DNA of 60,758 bases, taken from contig JAFUGM010000042.1 in assembly GCA_017469355.1 (NCBI GenBank), forward strand, positions 1 through 60,758, in the 5' to 3' direction. Of the stretch, positions 9,846-17,589 are shown one piece after another (position 1 is the stretch's first letter; each line of letters begins with the position of its first letter). This DNA comes from Solobacterium sp. (GTDB lineage: Bacteria > Bacillota_I > Bacilli_A > Erysipelotrichales > Erysipelotrichaceae). A program made the translations under genes and the position numbers. The notes under the pieces are model-generated. The model saw only the letters and a program-made list of their open reading frames with translations. It did no database searches and was not told where the DNA came from.

Positions 9846-10313
9846 CTACTCACACATCTTCAAAACTGTTGTCGCTTCTTCACGTGTGGTATAAGGCCCT
9901 GCGACTACTCGATACTCCATAAAAAAGCCATGCTCATACGCAAGGCTTCCGACTTCTTCCCAATCCAATTTTGTACATTGGATAGATGCATTCTTTTTTG
10001 ACGTTGCTTTCAATATTCTCGACTTGCCATAGACAGTGCCCTTCTCATGTGTAGTTGTCTTCTGTACAATCCAGTAACTGAAGGTTCTTCTGCTGTCCTT
10101 TTCTGTTTCTTCAGGTTTTGTTTCTGCTAACTTATCTGTTAAGTAGGACGCAACCTTATCACTTTCCAAATCAGGAACTTTTTTCCTGTAATAATTCGTG
10201 GATATCTCGACCGCCTTTTGAAAACTCAGATTGTCATTTTCGATCAGGCTCTTCGCAAACATCACCGGTTTGAAGTAGCCCTGCGGAATCCACTCTTCCT
10301 TTTTTCGTGCCAT
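9846..10313 (-). CDS. Small cytosolic protein of unknown function, SPOR-like C-terminus
   Basis: 155 residues, no signal peptide or membrane helix, charged and Lys-rich. The last ~60 residues (SIQCTKLDWEE ... EYRVVAGPYTTREEATTVL) resemble the beta-alpha pattern of SPOR-type repeats (VxxGPYxxxxxA), but this is a weak visual match and the protein lacks the secretion signal SPOR proteins usually have. The start is 5 bp after the stop of the upstream lipoprotein gene with no good ribosome site, implying translational coupling. It is part of the minus-strand operon leading into the adhesin gene. No function can be assigned. Confidence 0.7.
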   Translation of the reverse strand: MARKKEEWIPQGYFKPVMFAKSLIENDNLSFQKAVEISTNYYRKKVPDLESDKVASYLTDKLAETKPEETEKDSRRTFSYWIVQKTTTHEKGTVYGKSRILKATSKKNASIQCTKLDWEEVGSLAYEHGFFMEYRVVAGPYTTREEATTVLKMCE

Positions 10314-10318
10314 ATGAC

Positions 10319-11530
10319 TTATTCCGTCGGTTCTTCAGAGGCTTCTTCGCCAGCTTCTGCCTCAACGCCATCCTCTTCTTCACCGGCTTCTACTTCCTGT
10401 GCAGCAAGTTCCTCTTCTGTGTAGTAATACTGCGCCAGAATCTCATAGTTGCTGTTCATCGGTTCCTTAATGGCATTACCACCAAACGCATACGTGAATC
10501 CAGAGAATTCATTCAGATTTAACTCACCGGCAATTTCCCATAAATACATCGTAGCGTAAAACTGTTCTTCATACGCTCCATCTTCCGATACTCCATGGAA
10601 GGTTACAGCGTACTGGAACTGATCCATATCGGAAGCTCCGATAATCTGCTGGACGTTACCGATCCGATCAATAATGTATTCTCTTGACCATGTCGCAGCT
10701 TTTTCTCCGACAAATCTCGCAGTCAGGTAATCACCAAGTGCGTTCGCTGTTGCTTGTGTGAATTCCAGTGGCGAAATCACCTGATCCAGAACTGTCTGAC
10801 CTTTCGATACATAGTCATATCCGTGTTTCTTCAGGTAAATATCAATGTTGTAATAATGTTCTGCCGGATTATTCAGAAACTCCTCATCCATCGTAGCTTC
10901 AATATTCACAATTGTTACCAGAGGAACAAGTTCCGTGTCCGAGGTGGAAACATTATATTCAATGTGCTCTTCAATTTCCTTAGGTAGTGTAGCAGTCTTA
11001 GGTGTTTTGTGCGCAAACACCATATTCGTTCCTTCAAGACCATAAATAATTACTGATTCATCGTTAAACAGATCTATTGTCTGTCCATCGGTCAGATCCT
11101 CTACTACAAACTCGTAGGTTTCCGTGTTGATATCAATTCCAAGTTCCCCTTTAAACCGCTTGGTATCAATTCCTACTTCAACGATATCTCCGTTTGATAG
11201 ATCCTCAAACTTGGATAGTGTCAAATTACTCTTCCGGTTGTCTTCACCCTGAATGTAGAACAGACTCAAACTGTCCATCACCGACTTAACCTGGATGTAT
11301 TCCTGTTCGTTATAGAAATCCGCAGCGGTATAGCTTTTCGGCGTGACTTCAATAATTCCTTTTCCATCCGGGCCATACGCCTTTATGTCGATATAATCCA
11401 CAAAGTCGTATTCATGATTTGTAGATCGATTCTCATTTGGTGCAGATGATTCCGATGTTTTCTTACATCCCGCTGCACCAAACAGCATCGTTAACGCTGT
11501 CATTGTGACCAATGCTTTTCTGAGCTTCAT
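10319..11530 (-). CDS. Lipoprotein of unknown function
   Basis: 403 residues with a classic lipoprotein signal: basic N-terminus MKLRKALVTMT and lipobox FGAAGC with Cys at residue 22, then a Ser/Asn-rich tether. The body (residues ~40-370) is a mixed alpha/beta secreted domain. Blocks such as GDIVEVGID, DGQTIDLFNDE and FNDESVIIYGLEG hint at duplicated beta modules, but I recognise no family. The C-terminus is a low-complexity acidic tail (EVEAGEEEDGVEAEAGEEAS). RBS AAGGAG precedes the ATG. It lies in an operon with the downstream small protein and the upstream lipoprotein at 11545-12225. Likely an extracytoplasmic lipid-anchored factor linked to pilus expression or assembly. Confidence 0.75.
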   Translation of the reverse strand: MKLRKALVTMTALTMLFGAAGCKKTSESSAPNENRSTNHEYDFVDYIDIKAYGPDGKGIIEVTPKSYTAADFYNEQEYIQVKSVMDSLSLFYIQGEDNRKSNLTLSKFEDLSNGDIVEVGIDTKRFKGELGIDINTETYEFVVEDLTDGQTIDLFNDESVIIYGLEGTNMVFAHKTPKTATLPKEIEEHIEYNVSTSDTELVPLVTIVNIEATMDEEFLNNPAEHYYNIDIYLKKHGYDYVSKGQTVLDQVISPLEFTQATANALGDYLTARFVGEKAATWSREYIIDRIGNVQQIIGASDMDQFQYAVTFHGVSEDGAYEEQFYATMYLWEIAGELNLNEFSGFTYAFGGNAIKEPMNSNYEILAQYYYTEEELAAQEVEAGEEEDGVEAEAGEEASEEPTE

Positions 11531-11544
11531 AAATCAAAATCTCC

Positions 11545-12225
11545 TTAATCGTATTCTTCCCACTCGCCTACCCATTCGCAGACGGTCATGTTTCCTTCCT
11601 GCCAACAGGAGGTACTACCTCCGGTTAAACCGTATGGATTAGTTGCCTGCTCCGAAACTGACGGCTGTGGTGCTGCGGGCTGTGGCCATTCACACGCTGT
11701 TCCATTCCATACACCATAGGATGCAGCACAATCGGCTTTTGCCTGTGCATATGGATCCGCTGGAGCGGTATTTACATTTGCCTGAGGTTTAGGCATGTGT
11801 GAAGGCGAAGGTTTTTGTGTAGGAGAAGGTTCAGGTGATGGTTCCGGTGTTTCCTCTTCCACCTCTTCAACCGGCTCTTCTGCCACTTCTTCTACCTCTT
11901 CAATTTCCGGTTCGGGTTCTTCAATGCGTTCTGTAATTTCGATATCTACATTACGGATTGTGATATTCCCGTTATCGTCATAGGCTGTCAGCAACACGGA
12001 ATAATCACCCGGGGTAGTATTGTCGAGATCCCCACGTATTGTGACATGGCTTTTCGATCCCTGTGACTGAACACTGATCCATTCCAGAAGGTTAAACCCG
12101 GTTTCTGCTTCCGCACTGTATTGGCTCTCGCAGACCACGGATGGCGCTGATGGATTAATAATCACCTGTCTTGAACATCCGGCTAACAGAGCGATCAAAC
12201 CTATCGTTACTATGTTCTTCTTCAC
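11545..12225 (-). CDS. Short Pro/Glu-rich lipoprotein; first gene of pilus operon
   Basis: 226 residues, GTG start (12223-12225) with AAAGGAGAGG six bases upstream. Lipobox LLAGC puts the lipidated Cys at residue 16. A small beta domain (about 20-105, containing LDNTTPGDYSVLLTAYDDNG, the bacterial-Ig/cadherin-like strand pattern) is followed by an EEVEE/PSPEPSP stalk (105-150). The C-terminal part contains two Cys pairs in WNGTACEWPQP and SCWQEGNMTVCEW, a small disulphide-type module. The stalk suggests a wall-spanning display protein. The gene is divergent from the sortase across a 67-bp promoter region, so it is probably the first gene of the pilus transcription unit. Confidence 0.75.
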   Translation of the reverse strand: MKKNIVTIGLIALLAGCSRQVIINPSAPSVVCESQYSAEAETGFNLLEWISVQSQGSKSHVTIRGDLDNTTPGDYSVLLTAYDDNGNITIRNVDIEITERIEEPEPEIEEVEEVAEEPVEEVEEETPEPSPEPSPTQKPSPSHMPKPQANVNTAPADPYAQAKADCAASYGVWNGTACEWPQPAAPQPSVSEQATNPYGLTGGSTSCWQEGNMTVCEWVGEWEEYD

Positions 12226-12243
12226 GGTTGCCTCTCCTTTCTT

Positions 12244-12285
12244 TTGTTTATGATTAATATGTTACTATATGTATTAATGGAGGTG
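12244..12285. promoter_or_regulatory. Divergent promoter/operator region of sortase and pilus operon
   Basis: An inverted repeat with 7-bp arms ATTAATA/TATTAAT (12253-12278) surrounds TTACTATATG. For the plus strand TTGTTT (12244) and TATATG (12265-12270) form a plausible -35/-10 pair. The sortase ribosome site GGAGG follows immediately. The core TACTATAT plus TATTA recurs in the perfect palindrome before the CAP-domain gene (17363-17386), suggesting a shared regulator. Inferred from sequence only. Confidence 0.4.
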
Positions 12286-12292
12286 TTTCTTG

Positions 12293-13036
12293 ATGAAACG
12301 ATTGCTGTATGGATTACTGGTTACAGTCCTTTGCGCAGTGATTGCGCTATGTTTATATAAGACAGTTCCCGATGTCTCTGATGCGGTTCTGGCTCATAAG
12401 GAGCGACGGCATATCACAGAGGTTGTGGAAACTAATTCTGAGCCGGATGAAGTATTCTCCAAGGAGGCGTTTAATCAGCTCTTTGCGATCAATCCCGATC
12501 TTGTCGGATATCTCGTCTTTGACTCCGGTATTGTTTCCTCTCCGGTGGTTCAGGGATACAGCAACGAGTCCTACCTGAAGACCTCATTCGAAAGAGAATA
12601 TTCTTCGCAGGGAACCTTGTTCATGGATTACAATTCCACGCTGAATTCCCAGCACTATACGATCTTCGGTCACAATGTTTACTATGATGATTCCGCAATG
12701 TTCTCTCCGGTATCTCGCATCGTTACTCAAGAGGAGTACGAGAAGAACCGCTACTTCTCTCTGTATACTTATGAGGGAAGAATCATGTACGAAATCACCA
12801 ATGTAATCTACTTTACGGATGATGACTTCTTAGACTATGACTACACCCGTACCGAATTCATGTCAGAGAACGATTTCGAGATCTGGATGGATCTGAACCG
12901 AAACAGGAATCTGATCCACGCTGAAAATTCAATTACTTACCAGGATCACTTTGTGACGCTTCAGACCTGTAAGAAATGGGATGATCATACAATCATTCTT
13001 GTTCTGGCGAAGGAGCTTGGTCGAAGTTCATACTGA
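12293..13036 (+). CDS. srtB: Class B sortase (pilus sortase candidate)
   Basis: 247 residues from ATG 12293 (GGAGG 7 nt upstream; the TTG just before it is not needed). An N-terminal membrane anchor (about 4-24) is followed by the sortase B barrel: FNQLFAINPDLVGYLVFDSG, TIFGHNVYYDD with the catalytic His at residue 127, and FVTLQTC with the catalytic Cys at 226. The third catalytic residue, an Arg about 6-10 positions after Cys in class B enzymes, is not seen: the strand reads KKWDDHTIILVLAKEL, with His232 at the expected place. It is the only sortase in the window and sits beside FctA-like pilins, which in streptococci are polymerised by a class B-type sortase. The 3' end overlaps a convergent small gene by 44 bp. 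Confidence 0.9.
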   Translation: MKRLLYGLLVTVLCAVIALCLYKTVPDVSDAVLAHKERRHITEVVETNSEPDEVFSKEAFNQLFAINPDLVGYLVFDSGIVSSPVVQGYSNESYLKTSFEREYSSQGTLFMDYNSTLNSQHYTIFGHNVYYDDSAMFSPVSRIVTQEEYEKNRYFSLYTYEGRIMYEITNVIYFTDDDFLDYDYTRTEFMSENDFEIWMDLNRNRNLIHAENSITYQDHFVTLQTCKKWDDHTIILVLAKELGRSSY

Positions 13037-13286
13037 CATCGTTTTTCGGGATATAGAACATGTAGCATTCCCGCATATTGTTCTTTAGAGCAAATATCCC
13101 ATCCTCGATCAGACTGTTTGAGATTCTCTCAAGATTCTGCTCCGATAACTGTTCCGCAGCTGCTTCTTCCGTACAGTCCGTCAGAAGTTGCAGATGGGCA
13201 ACACACGCTGAATTAAAGTTGTTCCAGATCTGTGCGTTCACATTGTCCGCAGCATCTCTGCAGACCACAATAAATAACTGTTTCAT
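12993..13286 (-). CDS. Small hypothetical protein
   Basis: 97 residues from the ATG at 13284-13286, preceded by GGAGG with a 4-5 nt spacer. A longer frame from an upstream TTG would swallow this ribosome site and is less likely. The protein (MKQLFIVVCRDAADNVNAQI ... MFYIPKND) is cytosolic, with no recognised domain. Its 3' end overlaps the 3' end of the sortase gene on the opposite strand. It lies downstream of the recombinase-like gene, from which it is separated by a terminator. Confidence 0.65.
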   Translation of the reverse strand: MKQLFIVVCRDAADNVNAQIWNNFNSACVAHLQLLTDCTEEAAAEQLSEQNLERISNSLIEDGIFALKNNMRECYMFYIPKNDVSMNFDQAPSPEQE

Positions 13287-13296
13287 ATTAACCTCC

Positions 13297-13329
13297 AAAA
13301 AAGATCCCCGTTATTCTGAGGATCTTTTT
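13297..13329 (-). terminator. Rho-independent terminator after recombinase-like gene
   Basis: An AAAGATCC/GGATCTTT inverted repeat (13300-13307 and 13320-13327) with a 12-nt loop, followed on the minus strand by a T run. The stem overlaps the last codons of the recombinase-like gene and ends just before the ribosome site of the small gene at 12993-13286. Confidence 0.75.
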
Positions 13330-13952
13330 GTTCGTAACTGATTCTTTAATCGGTAGAATGAGTCTCTTGCGATGCCGATCTCTCCGATCAGTTCATCATC
13401 TGTTTTCTTCCCGCCGAATTCAATCGCTTCACTCAGGATCAGACTCATTGTTGTATTTTTCAATTCCTCGTCCAGTTTTCCCGGTGTTCCAAGCTGTGCT
13501 CCCTTTCTGACAGCCTCTTCCAACCGTTCCTTCCGAGCCATCCGATCTTTTTCGTAGGCTTCAAAGTAATCATTGATCTGGTGAGTAATAAACCGTCTTG
13601 CAAAACGTGTTTTATCCATCTCAGGATCACCATAGCCCGCAGCCATAAGGCCGGATGTATTGAAGTAAGGTTCCTTCAGGAAGACCACATTCACTCCCAG
13701 TCCAAGTAGATCCAAGTAGATCCTTGTGGCTTCCTCGGCATTTTCAGATATTCTGCTTAATGCCGATGTCACAAGCGTATCTCCCTTCTCCAGCTTGACC
13801 AGCAATTCATATAAATGCGGTCTCCCCTTGGAAGATTCAATAATGGAATCACAATAGATTTCTACATCTCCATAGGTTGTTTCAATATCTGTTCTTTGTT
13901 TCGCCTCACTTCTGGCGGTGTTCGCCACACTGATGTATCCGTATGTAGTCAT
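13311..13952 (-). CDS. Serine recombinase (resolvase/invertase) relative lacking catalytic residues
   Basis: 213 residues with the resolvase N-terminal fold and a C-terminal helix-turn-helix (DELIGEIGIARDSFYRLKNQL, about 184-206). Aligned to gamma-delta resolvase numbering, the start YGYISVANT has Ser8 and Ala10 where Arg8 and the nucleophile Ser10 belong. The second active-site block reads ALSRISENAEEA, so the usual Asp67 and Arg71 are Ser and Glu; Arg68 is kept. It should not cleave DNA. Inferred role: DNA-binding accessory or regulatory protein derived from a resolvase, or a decaying plasmid resolvase. There is no clear ribosome site before the ATG. Confidence 0.8.
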   Translation of the reverse strand: MTTYGYISVANTARSEAKQRTDIETTYGDVEIYCDSIIESSKGRPHLYELLVKLEKGDTLVTSALSRISENAEEATRIYLDLLGLGVNVVFLKEPYFNTSGLMAAGYGDPEMDKTRFARRFITHQINDYFEAYEKDRMARKERLEEAVRKGAQLGTPGKLDEELKNTTMSLILSEAIEFGGKKTDDELIGEIGIARDSFYRLKNQLRTKRSSE

Positions 13953-13965
13953 ATCGTTCTAAAGT

Positions 13966-13991
13966 TTCGGGTGACTTTTCAGCCACCCGAA
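13966..13991 (-). terminator. Hairpin, probable terminator after CAP-domain gene
   Basis: Perfect 8-bp arms TTCGGGTG/CACCCGAA around a 10-nt loop, 17 bp after the stop codon of the CAP lipoprotein gene. The following T tract (ACTTTAG) is weak, so termination may be partial, allowing read-through into the recombinase-like gene. Confidence 0.5.
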
Positions 13992-14007
13992 TTCCCTTCT
14001 TCAAAGA

Positions 14008-17000
14008 TTACATGATTCCTTTGTCAAACTTCACAACAGACTGTACTCTGGTTGCGACACGCTTGAAGAACGCTACTGCATTATTGGATTCAGAGGACTC
14101 CGGTGTTTCGGTTTCCACATACTTGTCAGGATTTACGAACTTGTCCTTGTCCGTTTCCTTCTCCGCAAGATTCGCTTCCGCAGCTTCAACTTCTGCCTTA
14201 GCAGATTCTGCAGCTTCGTATGCATCAGTAACAGTTTCTTCAACAGCTACCGCCTGATTGTATTCCTCGGTTGCCTGACTGTAGGATTCCTGAGCATTGT
14301 TGAGATCTTCGGCCGCTGCTTCATTGATGGATTCCTGTACAGCCTTAGCTTCCGCTACAGTTGTATCGTAAGTGTTCTGTGCCGACGCATCAGCATTCGT
14401 CTTAACTTCCAGAGCTGTGCTTTCTGCAGTCTCACGTACTTCCTTCGCTGCATTTTCAGCCGCAGTGTAGGTCTCCTTTGCCTCCTTTTCGGATGCGTCG
14501 TATTCTGCCTTGTTCTCATTGAGTTCAGCATCACGAGTATCTTCAGCATCCTTAATTGCGGAGTCACGCTCTTCACGTGCTGCGGTTGTGTCTTCATCGA
14601 ACTTAGCCTGCTGTTCTGCAGCAGTACGCTCTACGATATCATCTGCCTCTGCTTCAGCAATTGCTTCTTTCTCATCGGCTGTTTCATCAATGACTCTCTG
14701 CTTTTCATCAGCCATTGTCTCAGTAGCATCATCCAGATTCTGATTTGCTTCATCGAGTGCTTCCTGCTTATCCTCAACATCTGCCTCTGCATCTTTTACA
14801 GCATCTTCTTTTGCGAGGACCACTTCGCCTGCAGCATCCGCCAGTTTTTCAGCGTCGGTTAATTCGGAATACTTGATTTCGACGACATCGATCTTATCTT
14901 CTACGATGGCTGTCTTTTCATCTGTATCAACCTGCGCTGAAATCAGAGCGTTGGCTTTCTCTTCAGCGTCGAGATTCGCATCTGCCAGAATTTCATTTGC
15001 GGACTTCAGAACCTCTTTTGCGGTTTCGAGTTCAGCTGTAGCATCGGCAATCGCCTGTGCTTCCTCTTCGGTAAGACCATTTCTGGAATTAAGATCATTC
15101 AGGAATTCTGTTTTCTCATCGAGTACTGCTTTCGCCTGATTTACAGCCTCCATAACGGAGTTGTAGTATTCAAGGAACATCGCCTCGTATTCATCAACTG
15201 TATAGACTGTTTCATCTGCCTTCGGCCATGTGAACACCTGTGAATGTGTGATCGAACGCTTGTAATTCAGCCCATTCAATCCATCTTCATCGTTGATCGC
15301 ATAACCAGTTGCGCTGTCATTGTGTGTATTAGACATTAGATTTCGATAATGTCCACCGTTATAGGATTCTTCCGAATCAAACCATCCTCTGTACGGACTA
15401 CCACTTGTGTACGCATCTCCCTTAAATCCCCAGGCGAGGTTTTCGGCAGTCGAGAATTTGGAAGAATACCAGTCTTCTTTTACAGGATGGTTATGTGTGT
15501 AAGATGCGATATTAGCATTGAGTTCCGCAATTCCCATTAACCGGTAGGTAACTCCATATGCATGACTGACTTCATTATGATCGACCTTACCATCTACAAG
15601 TTCGTTTCCTTCTCGAATGTACTGGAAGACCCGTTTTACATTCTCAAGGCTGGTAGAATCGCCTTCTTTACCGATTTCGGTTTTAATCTCATCATCAAGA
15701 CTTTCACCATAGGTCAATGCATCGATTGCATACTGCGCATCCGCATCACCCTGCTCCAGACGGTACTGGTAGAATCCAAGGACACCCTGCGCTACTGCGA
15801 CATTCGCATCTTCAACTGCCTGTTCTGCTCTTTCAACTTCAGCCTTCGCATCGATAATTCTCTGCTCCGCAAGATCCAGTGCCTTTTCAGCAGTTTCGAG
15901 ATCGTTTTCTGCCTGCTTCTTAGAATCTTCAGCGTTCTGTACTGCCTTCTGGGCATCGATGACTGCCTGCTTCGCTGCGGCGTCATTGCTCTTTGCGGTT
16001 TCCAGAGCCTTCTTAGATTCTTCGAGAATCTGCTGTGCTTCCTTCAGATCATCTTCTGCAAGATTCTTTGCGTCCTGAGCCTTCAGTACATCGGCATCCA
16101 GTGATTCTTTCTCTTCGTTCGCTGCGGTCAGTTCGTCCTTTGCGTATGCAAGTGCACTATCTGCAGCGATCTTGTCATTCACCGCATCAATCTGAGCCTG
16201 TGTTGCATCAGAGAGTGCTTTGACTGCATCTGTATAAGCGGGGTCTGCTTCTGCTTCTTCTACTGCTTTTCTATATGCTTCTTCGGCAGCCGCCAGATTC
16301 TCGTCATATGTTTTCTTAGCTTCTGCATTTGCGACATTCTGTGCTTCAAGTGCATCTGCTACTGCTGTGTTATATGTATCACCCGCAAGTTTAACTGCTT
16401 CGTCATACTTCTTTACGGAAGCTGTATCCTTCGTCTCCTTCAGAGCACTTGCACTGGCTACTGCGCCATTGTATTCATCCTGAGCAATCAGGATCGCTTC
16501 GTTGAATGCTTCTTTTGCTTCATCCAGTGCCTGGTTATAGGTTTCCAGTGCCTCTTCGTTGGCTTCAAGTAATACAGAGGATGCGATCGCTTCAGCCAGG
16601 TCATAATCTGTCTTAGCGTTGAGAATGATCTCGTTGTACTCTTCCTGAGCTGCTTCGAGATTTTCCTTAGCGAGTGTCAGCGCAGCTTTCTTTGCGCCGA
16701 CATATGCTTTCGCAAACTCTACAGCGTCATCATCCTGTTCCAGTCCAGTGAGATCTCTCAGTTCCTGTTTTGCTGCTTCATATTCCTCATTCGCCTTTTC
16801 GTAAGCGACTTTCGCTGCAGTTAAGGAAGCGGTAGCCTTTGCGATTTCTCCATCCAGACGATTCAGTTCCTTCTGATAAGGGCTGAGTTCCGGCGTCTTT
16901 GTGGAGGTGTTACTCGTTTTAGAACCGGAATTGGTTGTTGCGCCAGTAGATACCGGAGTTGTTACATCAGCGAGTGCATCCTGTGTGCCATCATATGCGT

Positions 17001-17337
17001 AAGGATCGTTGTACTGAACCTGTGCAGTTTGTGTATTTCCTGCAATAGGTCTCGCTGTATTTCCAGTGCTTACTGTGTTGTTCTGTACTTTTTCTTCTGT
17101 TTTTTCGTTCGAGGTCGATGTCTTTGTTTCCGACGCTTCAGAAGTGTTGTTCTCACCCTTGACTGTTTCCTTGCCCTGCTCCTTAGAAGGCTTCTGGGCT
17201 TCCCCTACCGAAACAATCTGTTCGGGTTCATCTGCAGGTTCCGGGATATCACTCTTCCGGGAGAATAACCCGCATCCAGCGATAGAAGTGGCGAGAACGG
17301 CTGTGGTTGTGACTTTTGCTAACTGTTTTACTTTCAT
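14008..17337 (-). CDS. Coiled-coil lipoprotein with central CAP/SCP domain
   Basis: 1109 residues from ATG 17335-17337, with GGAGG just upstream (an ATG four codons earlier overlaps that site). The lipobox SIAGC marks the lipidated Cys at about residue 22. A Ser/Thr/Glu-rich tether (to ~150) leads into a very long Ala/Glu/Lys heptad coiled coil (~155-550). A CAP (cysteine-rich secretory protein/SCP) domain follows at ~560-730 with blocks VFQYIREGNELV, HNHPVKEDW, ENLAWGF, GGHYRNLM and SQVFTW. A second long coiled coil (~735-1080) completes the protein; no LPXTG. Comparable coiled-coil/CAP proteins occur on surfaces of oral and gut Firmicutes. It probably forms a long lipid-anchored fibre displaying the CAP domain. 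Target unknown. Expressed from its own palindrome-bearing promoter. Confidence 0.85.
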   Translation of the reverse strand: MKVKQLAKVTTTAVLATSIAGCGLFSRKSDIPEPADEPEQIVSVGEAQKPSKEQGKETVKGENNTSEASETKTSTSNEKTEEKVQNNTVSTGNTARPIAGNTQTAQVQYNDPYAYDGTQDALADVTTPVSTGATTNSGSKTSNTSTKTPELSPYQKELNRLDGEIAKATASLTAAKVAYEKANEEYEAAKQELRDLTGLEQDDDAVEFAKAYVGAKKAALTLAKENLEAAQEEYNEIILNAKTDYDLAEAIASSVLLEANEEALETYNQALDEAKEAFNEAILIAQDEYNGAVASASALKETKDTASVKKYDEAVKLAGDTYNTAVADALEAQNVANAEAKKTYDENLAAAEEAYRKAVEEAEADPAYTDAVKALSDATQAQIDAVNDKIAADSALAYAKDELTAANEEKESLDADVLKAQDAKNLAEDDLKEAQQILEESKKALETAKSNDAAAKQAVIDAQKAVQNAEDSKKQAENDLETAEKALDLAEQRIIDAKAEVERAEQAVEDANVAVAQGVLGFYQYRLEQGDADAQYAIDALTYGESLDDEIKTEIGKEGDSTSLENVKRVFQYIREGNELVDGKVDHNEVSHAYGVTYRLMGIAELNANIASYTHNHPVKEDWYSSKFSTAENLAWGFKGDAYTSGSPYRGWFDSEESYNGGHYRNLMSNTHNDSATGYAINDEDGLNGLNYKRSITHSQVFTWPKADETVYTVDEYEAMFLEYYNSVMEAVNQAKAVLDEKTEFLNDLNSRNGLTEEEAQAIADATAELETAKEVLKSANEILADANLDAEEKANALISAQVDTDEKTAIVEDKIDVVEIKYSELTDAEKLADAAGEVVLAKEDAVKDAEADVEDKQEALDEANQNLDDATETMADEKQRVIDETADEKEAIAEAEADDIVERTAAEQQAKFDEDTTAAREERDSAIKDAEDTRDAELNENKAEYDASEKEAKETYTAAENAAKEVRETAESTALEVKTNADASAQNTYDTTVAEAKAVQESINEAAAEDLNNAQESYSQATEEYNQAVAVEETVTDAYEAAESAKAEVEAAEANLAEKETDKDKFVNPDKYVETETPESSESNNAVAFFKRVATRVQSVVKFDKGIM

Positions 17338-17362
17338 AATTTCCTCCATGTCTGCCTCTCGT

Positions 17363-17386
17363 TAATAATATAGTACTATATTATTA
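17363..17386. promoter_or_regulatory. 24-bp perfect palindrome in promoter of CAP-lipoprotein gene
   Basis: The palindrome TAATAATATAG-TA-CTATATTATTA overlaps a likely minus-strand promoter (TTGCAT, 17-bp spacer, TATATT). It ends about 26 bp before the start codon. Its half-site TACTATAT..TATTA also appears at the sortase promoter (12253-12278). A dimeric repressor site is the simplest reading. Confidence 0.5.
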
Positions 17387-17506
17387 TCAATGCAACTGCA
17401 TTGGATAACTTTTTTTATTAACGGGGCTGAAAGTTTTACCTTTCACTCTTTAGACGAAGCGAAAATATGATTTTGAACGTTTTAATTTAAATTTTTTTAT
17501 TTTTTT

Positions 17507-17547
17507 CGAGATTCCGAGAATCGAACTCGGTTTAACCATTAATCTCG
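17507..17547 (-). other. tRNA-like minihelix (acceptor stem plus T arm, no D or anticodon arm)
   Basis: On the minus strand, a 7-bp stem CGAGATT/AATCTCG encloses AATGGTTAAA and then a 5-bp stem CCGAG/CTCGG closed by the 7-nt loop TTCGATT. The loop has the T54-T55-C56-R57-A58 pattern of a tRNA T loop, the stem is the canonical T-stem length, and the T arm is followed directly by the 3' half of a canonical-length acceptor stem. GGTTAA resembles a D loop. The D and anticodon arms are absent. It is followed by A-rich sequence, so it is not a terminator. It may be a tRNA relic, an attachment-site remnant or a tRNA mimic. Confidence 0.45.
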
Positions 17548-17550
17548 GTA

Positions 17551-17580
17551 AGAAAAGAGAGCCAGCAGATCTGACTCTCT
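17551..17580 (-). terminator. Rho-independent terminator after VaFE-repeat gene
   Basis: Minus-strand hairpin AGAGAGTCAG/CTGGCTCTCT (one G-U pair) with a 5-nt loop, followed by TTTTCTT, 10 bp after the stop codon at 17590. It ends the long unit that includes the subtilase and the VaFE protein. Confidence 0.85.
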
Positions 17581-17589
17581 ATTTAATGA

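Noticed and set aside
13698-13721. 10-bp tandem duplication in the recombinase-like gene
   Set aside because: It encodes a normal Leu-rich helix segment without disturbing the frame; no sign of phase variation.
17507-17547. Read as a transcription terminator
   Set aside because: The hairpin is followed by A-rich sequence on the minus strand and by GTAAG on the plus strand, so neither direction gives a T tract.
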